Shown: one piece after another, positions 59,851-64,000 of the stretch
How positions within the stretch are numbered: position 1 is the stretch's first letter
How the letters are laid out: every line of letters starts with the position of its first letter
Assembly (NCBI GenBank): GCA_038380435.1
Contig: JAWZYU010000025.1
Coordinates: 42,292,691 to 42,356,690, forward strand
DNA length: 64,000 nucleotides
Direction of reading: 5' to 3'
Source: Ryuthela nishihirai
Taxonomy: Eukaryota; Arthropoda; Arachnida; Araneae; Heptathelidae
Notes under the pieces: model-generated
What the model was told of the DNA's origin: nothing
What the model saw: the letters and a program-made list of their open reading frames with translations, nothing else
Databases searched by the model: none
Translations under genes and position numbers: made by a program

Positions 59851-62800
59851 ATGACCTTGCTCTCAAGTTCGTGTTAATCGGCTCTAAAAGGGCTTTCGAA
59901 TGACCCAATCGTGGGTCCTCTAGGTCAATTAGGGGATATGCAGAAATTTGTTACACGTTTTTGGCCTTTTCTCATGAACCATAGGTCGCATGATCTTGCT
60001 GTGAAATTCATGTTACTCGGCTCTAAAAGGGCTTTCGAATGACCCAATCGTGGGTCCTCTAGGTCAATTAGGGGATATGCAGAAATTTGTTACACGTTTT
60101 TGGCCTTTTCTCATGAACCATAGGTCGCATGATCTTGCTGTGAAGTTCATGTTACTCGGCTCTAAAAGGGCTTTCGCATGACCCTATCGTGGGTCCTCTA
60201 TGTCAATTAGGGGTCGATTTCATATGCAGAATTTTGTTACACGTTTTTGGCTTTTTCTCGTGAACCATAGGTCGCATGACCTTGCTGTCAAGTTCGTGTT
60301 ACTCGGCTCTAAAAGGGTTTTCGAATGATCCTATCGTGGGTCCTCTAGGTCAATTAGGGGATATGCAGAATTTTGCTACACATTTTTGGCCTTTTTTCAT
60401 GAACCATAGGTCGCATGACCTTGCTGTCAAGTTCGTGTTACTCGGCTCTAAAAGGGCTTTCGAATGACCCAATCGTGGGTCCTCTAGGTCAATTAGGGGA
60501 TATGCAGAATTTTGCTACACGTTTTTGGCTTTTTCTAGTGAACCATAGGTCGCATGACCTTGCAGTCAAGTTCGTGTTACTCGGCTCTAAAAGGGCTTTC
60601 GAATGACCCTATCGTGAGTCCTCTAGGTCAAATAGGGGATATGCAGGATTTTGCTACACGTTTTTGGCGTTTTCTCATGAACCATAGGTCGCATGACCTT
60701 GCTGTCAAGTTCGTGTTACTCGGCTCTAAAAGGGCTTTCGTAGGACCCTATCGGGAGTCCTCTAGGTCAATTAGGGGATATGCAGAATTTTGCTACACAT
60801 TTTTGGCCTTTTCTCATGAAACATAGGTCGCATGACCTTGCTGTCAAGTTCGTGTTACTCGGCTCTAAAAGGGCTTTCGAATGACCCTATCGTGGGTCCT
60901 CTAGGTCAATTAGGGGTCGACTTCATATGCAGAATTTTGTTACACGTTTTTGGCTTTTTCTCGTGAACCATAGGTCGCATGACCTTGCTGTCAAGTTCGT
61001 GTTACTCGGCTCTAAAAGGGCTTTCGAATGATCCTATCGTGGGTCCTCTAGGTCAATTAGGGGATATGCAGAATTTTGCTACACGTTTTTGGCCTTTTCT
61101 CATGAACCATAGGTCGCATGACCTTGCTGTCAAGTTCGTGTTACTCGGCTCTAAAAGGGCTTTCGAATGACCCTATCGTGAGTCCTCTAGGTCAATTAGG
61201 GGATATGCAGGATTTTGCTACACGTTTTTGGGGTTTTCTCATGAACCATAGGTCGCATGACCTTGCTGTCAAGTTCGTGTTACTCGGCTCTAAAAGGGCT
61301 TTCGAATGACCCTATCGTGGGTCCTCTAGGTCAATTAGGGGTCGACTTCATATGCAGAATTTTGTTACACGTTTTTGGCTTTTTCTCGTGAACCATAGGT
61401 CACATGACCTTGCTGTCAAGTTCGTGTTACTCGGCTCTAAAAGGGCTTTCGAATGACCCAATCGTGGGTCCTCTAGGTCAATTAGGGGATATGCAGAATT
61501 TTGCTACACGTTTTTGGCGTTTTCTCATGAACCATAGGTCACATGACCTTGCTGTCAAGTTCGTGTTACTCGGCTCTAAAAGGGCTTTCGAATGACCCAA
61601 TCGTGGGTCCTCTAGGTCAATTAGGGGATATGCAGAATTTTGCTACACGTTTTTGGCGTTTTCTCATGAACCATAGGTCGCATGACCTTGCTGTCAAGTT
61701 CGTGTTACTCGGCTCTAAAAGGGCTTTCGTATGACCCTATCGGGAGTCCTCTAGGTCAATTAGGGGATATGCAGGATGTTGTTACACGTTTTTGGCTTTT
61801 TCTCGTGAACCATAGGTCGCATGACCTTGCTGTCAAGTTCGTGTTACTCGGCTCTAAAAGGGCTTTCGAATGACCCTATCGTGGGTCCTCTAGGTCAATT
61901 AGGGGTCGACTTCATATGCAGAATTTTGTTGCACCTTTTTGGCTTTTTCTCGTGAACCATAGGTCGCATGATCTTGCTGTCAAGTTCGTGTTACTCGGCT
62001 CTAAAAGGGCTTTCGAATGACATTATCGAGGGTCCTCTAGGTCAATTAGGGGTCGACTTCATATGCAGAATTTTGTTACACGTTTTTGACTTTTTCTCGT
62101 GAACCATAGGTCGCATGACCTTGCTGTCAAGTTCGTGTTACTCGGCTCTAAAAGGGCTTTCGAATGACCCTATCGTGGGTCCTCTAGGTCAATTAGGGGT
62201 CGACTTCATATGCAGAATTTTGTTACACGTTCTTGGCTTTTTCTCGTGAACCATAGGTCGCATGACTTTGCTGTCAAGTTCGTGTTACTCGGCTCTAAAA
62301 GGGCTTTCGAATGACCCTATCGAGAGTCCTCTAGTCAATTAGGGGATATGCAGGATTTTGTTACACGTTTTTGGCGTTTTCTGATGAACCATAGGTCGCA
62401 TGACCTTGCTGTCAAGTTCGTGTTACTCAGCTCTAAAAGGGCTTTCGAATGACCCTATCGTGGGTCCTCTAGGTCAATTAGGGGATATGCAGGATTTTGT
62501 TACACATTTTTGGTCTTTTCTCATGAACCATAGGTCGCATGACCTTGTTGTCAAGTTCGTGTTACTCGGCTCTAAAAGGGCTTTCGAATGACCCTATCGT
62601 GGGTCCTCTTGGTCAATTAGGGGATATGCAGAATTTTGCTACACGTTTTTGGACTTTTCTCATGAACCATAGGTCGCATGACCTTGCTGTCAAGTTCGTG
62701 TTACTCGGCTCTAAAAGGGCTTTCGCATGACCCTATCGTGGTTCCTCTAGGTCAATTAGGGGATATGCAGAATTTTGTTAAACGTTTTTGGCTTTTTCTC

Positions 62801-64000
62801 CTGAACCAGAGGTCGCATGATCTTGCTGTCAAGTTTGTGTTACTCGGCTCTAAAAGGGCTTTCGAATGACCCTATCGTAGGTCCTCTAGGTCAATTAGGG
62901 GATATGCAGGATTTTGCTACACGTTTTTTGCCTTTTCTCATGAACCATAGGTCGCATGACCTTGCTGTCAAGTTCGTGTTACTCGGCTCTAAAAGGGCTT
63001 TCGAATGACCCAATCGTGGGTCCTCTAGGTCAATTAGGGGATATGCAGAAATTTGTTACACGTTTTTCGCCTTTTCTCATGAACCATAGGTCGCATGATC
63101 TTGCTGTGAAGTTCATGTTACTCGGCTCTAAAAGGGCTTTCGAATGACCCAATCGTGGGTCCTCTAGGTCAATTAGGGGATATGCAGAAATTTGTTACAC
63201 GTTTTTGGCCTTTTCTCATGAACCATAGGTCGCATGATCTTGCTGTGAAGTTCATGCTACTCGGCTCTAAAAGGGCTTTCGCATGACCCTATCGTGGGTC
63301 CTCTATGTCAATTAGGGGTCGACTTCATATGCAGAATTTTGTTACACGTTTTTGGCTTTTTCTCGTGAACCATAGGTCGCATGACCTTGCTGTCAAGTTC
63401 GTGTTACTCGGCTCTAAAAGGGCTTTCGAATGACCCTATCGTGAGTCCTCTAGGTCAATTAGGGGATATGCAGGATTTTGCTACACGTTTTTGGCGTTTT
63501 CTCATGAACCATAGGTCGCATGACCTTGCTGTCAAGTTCGTGTTACTCGGCTCTAAAAGGGGTTTCGAATGACCCTATCGTGGGTCCTCTAGGTCAATTA
63601 GGGGATATGCAGAATTTTGCTACACATTTTTGGCCTTTTTTCATGAACCATAGGTCGCATGACCTTGCTGTCAAGTTCGTGTTACTCGGCTCTAAAAGAG
63701 CTTTCGAATGACCCAATCGTGGGTCCTCTAGGTCAATTAGGGGATATGCAGAATTTTGCTACACGTTTTTGGCTTTTTCTAGTGAACCATAGGTCGCATG
63801 ACCTTGCAGTCAAGTTCGTGTTACTCGGCTCTAAAAGGGCTTTCGAATGACCCAATCGTGGGTCCTCTAGGTCAATTAGGGGATATGCAGAATTTTGCTA
63901 CACGTTTTTGGCGTTTTCTCATGAACCATAGGTCGCATGACCTTGCTGTCAAGTTCGTGTTACTCGGCTCTAAAAGGGCTTTCGTATGACCCTATCGGGA
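59629..64000 (+). repeat. Right end zone: short and 147-bp monomers only
   Basis: About 31 monomers, no 148-bp unit. 60,276-60,740 resembles 63,520-63,984 (offset 3,244 bp), sharing TTTTTCTAGTGAACC and CTTGCAGTCAAG. 61,821-62,261 is a run of three 147-bp units with GACATTATCG and GTTTTTGACTTTTTC, as in the left zone. 62,262-62,399 is a 138-bp unit (CTCTAGTCAATT). The window stops inside a monomer of the TTCGTATG subtype. Confidence 0.8.
62678..62955 (+). repeat. Diagnostic linked dimer, copy 5
   Basis: Rightmost occurrence, 3,105 bp after the previous one and followed by related monomers with CAGAAATTTG and CTGTGAAGTTCATG, so the two form parts of a local ~3.1-kb repeat. Confidence 0.8.

Larger units (their letters stand above)
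1..64000 (+). repeat. Satellite DNA array, 139/147/148-bp monomers, fills the window
   Basis: The same unit recurs head-to-tail from the first to the last base, always in the same orientation. Anchoring on the ATG of GGTCGCATGACC, the spacings are 139, 147 or 148 bp with rare one-base deviations. They sum exactly from 32 to 63,936: 304 short, 105 of 147 bp, 42 of 148 bp. The window starts and ends inside a monomer, so the array extends beyond both sides. There is no room for an inserted element. Long single-orientation arrays like this are typical of centromeric or other heterochromatic satellite. I do not recognise the family, and the chromosomal location is inferred. Confidence 0.98.

Noticed and set aside
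326..63989. Hundreds of overlapping plus-strand reading frames, mostly 63 codons, some 66 to 112
   Set aside because: Each starts at the anchor ATG of one monomer and ends at a TGA in the next; neighbours overlap by about 53 bp in another frame. 139 and 148 are 1 modulo 3, so no frame survives along the array. The same 139 bp is read in two frames with no codon-level constraint visible. Longer frames arise from one-base deletions, 147-bp units or a lost stop. They are a repeat artefact.
1..64000. CRISPR array
   Set aside because: Whole units of 139-148 bp repeat directly, with no unique spacers and no short conserved direct repeat separating variable sequence.
1..64000. Telomere-like TTAGGG(G) in each monomer
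   Set aside because: It occurs once per monomer inside CAATTAGGGG and is never in tandem, so it is not a telomeric repeat.
1..64000. Pol III B-box-like sequence around GGTTTCGAATGACC
   Set aside because: Only 8 of 11 positions fit the B-box consensus, only in some subtypes, with no convincing A box or tRNA fold; I do not call a tRNA-derived satellite.
1..64000. Protein-coding tandem-repeat gene (for example a surface or silk-type repeat protein)
   Set aside because: No continuous frame crosses more than about two monomers on either strand, and monomer lengths not divisible by three are the majority.
1..64000. Known satellite family assignment (alpha satellite, Arabidopsis 180-bp, Tenebrio 142-bp or others)
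   Set aside because: The monomer does not match any sequence I can recall with confidence; similar length alone is not evidence. A database search with the 139-bp consensus would decide.

Overview
The whole 64 kb window is one uninterrupted head-to-tail satellite DNA array. All monomers point the same way. I found no gene, transposon, RNA gene, gap or array edge. Using the ATG inside the dyad GGTCGCATGACC as a fixed anchor, I tiled the window by hand from 32 to 63,936 into 451 monomers with nothing left over: 304 short ones (139 bp), 105 of 147 bp and 42 of 148 bp, counting one-base indel variants with their parent class. The long classes differ from the short one by a small block (TCGACTTC or TATCGACTTC) inserted just before ATATGCAG. 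The short consensus is about 46% GC. The many small plus-strand reading frames (mostly 63 codons) are a by-product of the repeat and are not annotated as genes.

The sequence is eukaryotic, and such an array normally comes from a centromere, pericentromere or other heterochromatic block in a long-read assembly. I do not recognise the satellite family and cannot name the organism. Recurrent C-to-T and G-to-A changes at CpG sites suggest germline cytosine methylation, which fits plants or vertebrates better than most insects, but this is weak evidence.

Layout: 1-5.7 kb is a mixture of short and 147-bp monomers with no 148-bp form. 5.7-16 kb is a mosaic of 1-2.7 kb duplications. 16.1-28.5 kb holds two tandem copies of a ~6.2-kb higher-order unit (44 and 42 monomers). 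28.5-36.4 kb is again mosaic. 36.4-49.1 kb holds two copies of a second higher-order unit with a 6,780-bp period (48 monomers); the ~6.0 kb they share differs by two substitutions and one single-base deletion. 49.1-53 kb is a shrunken third copy. 53-64 kb returns to a mosaic of small tetramer-scale repeats; the last 148-bp monomer begins at 54,480.

The most interesting signal is a 17-bp site in nearly every monomer that matches the mammalian CENP-B box core (NTTCGNNNNANNCGGGN) at 8 of 9 fixed positions. At least eight monomers, all of the 148-bp class, match it at all 9. With the short dyads in each monomer, this fits a centromere-type satellite, but function is inference. No previously undescribed gene system is present.
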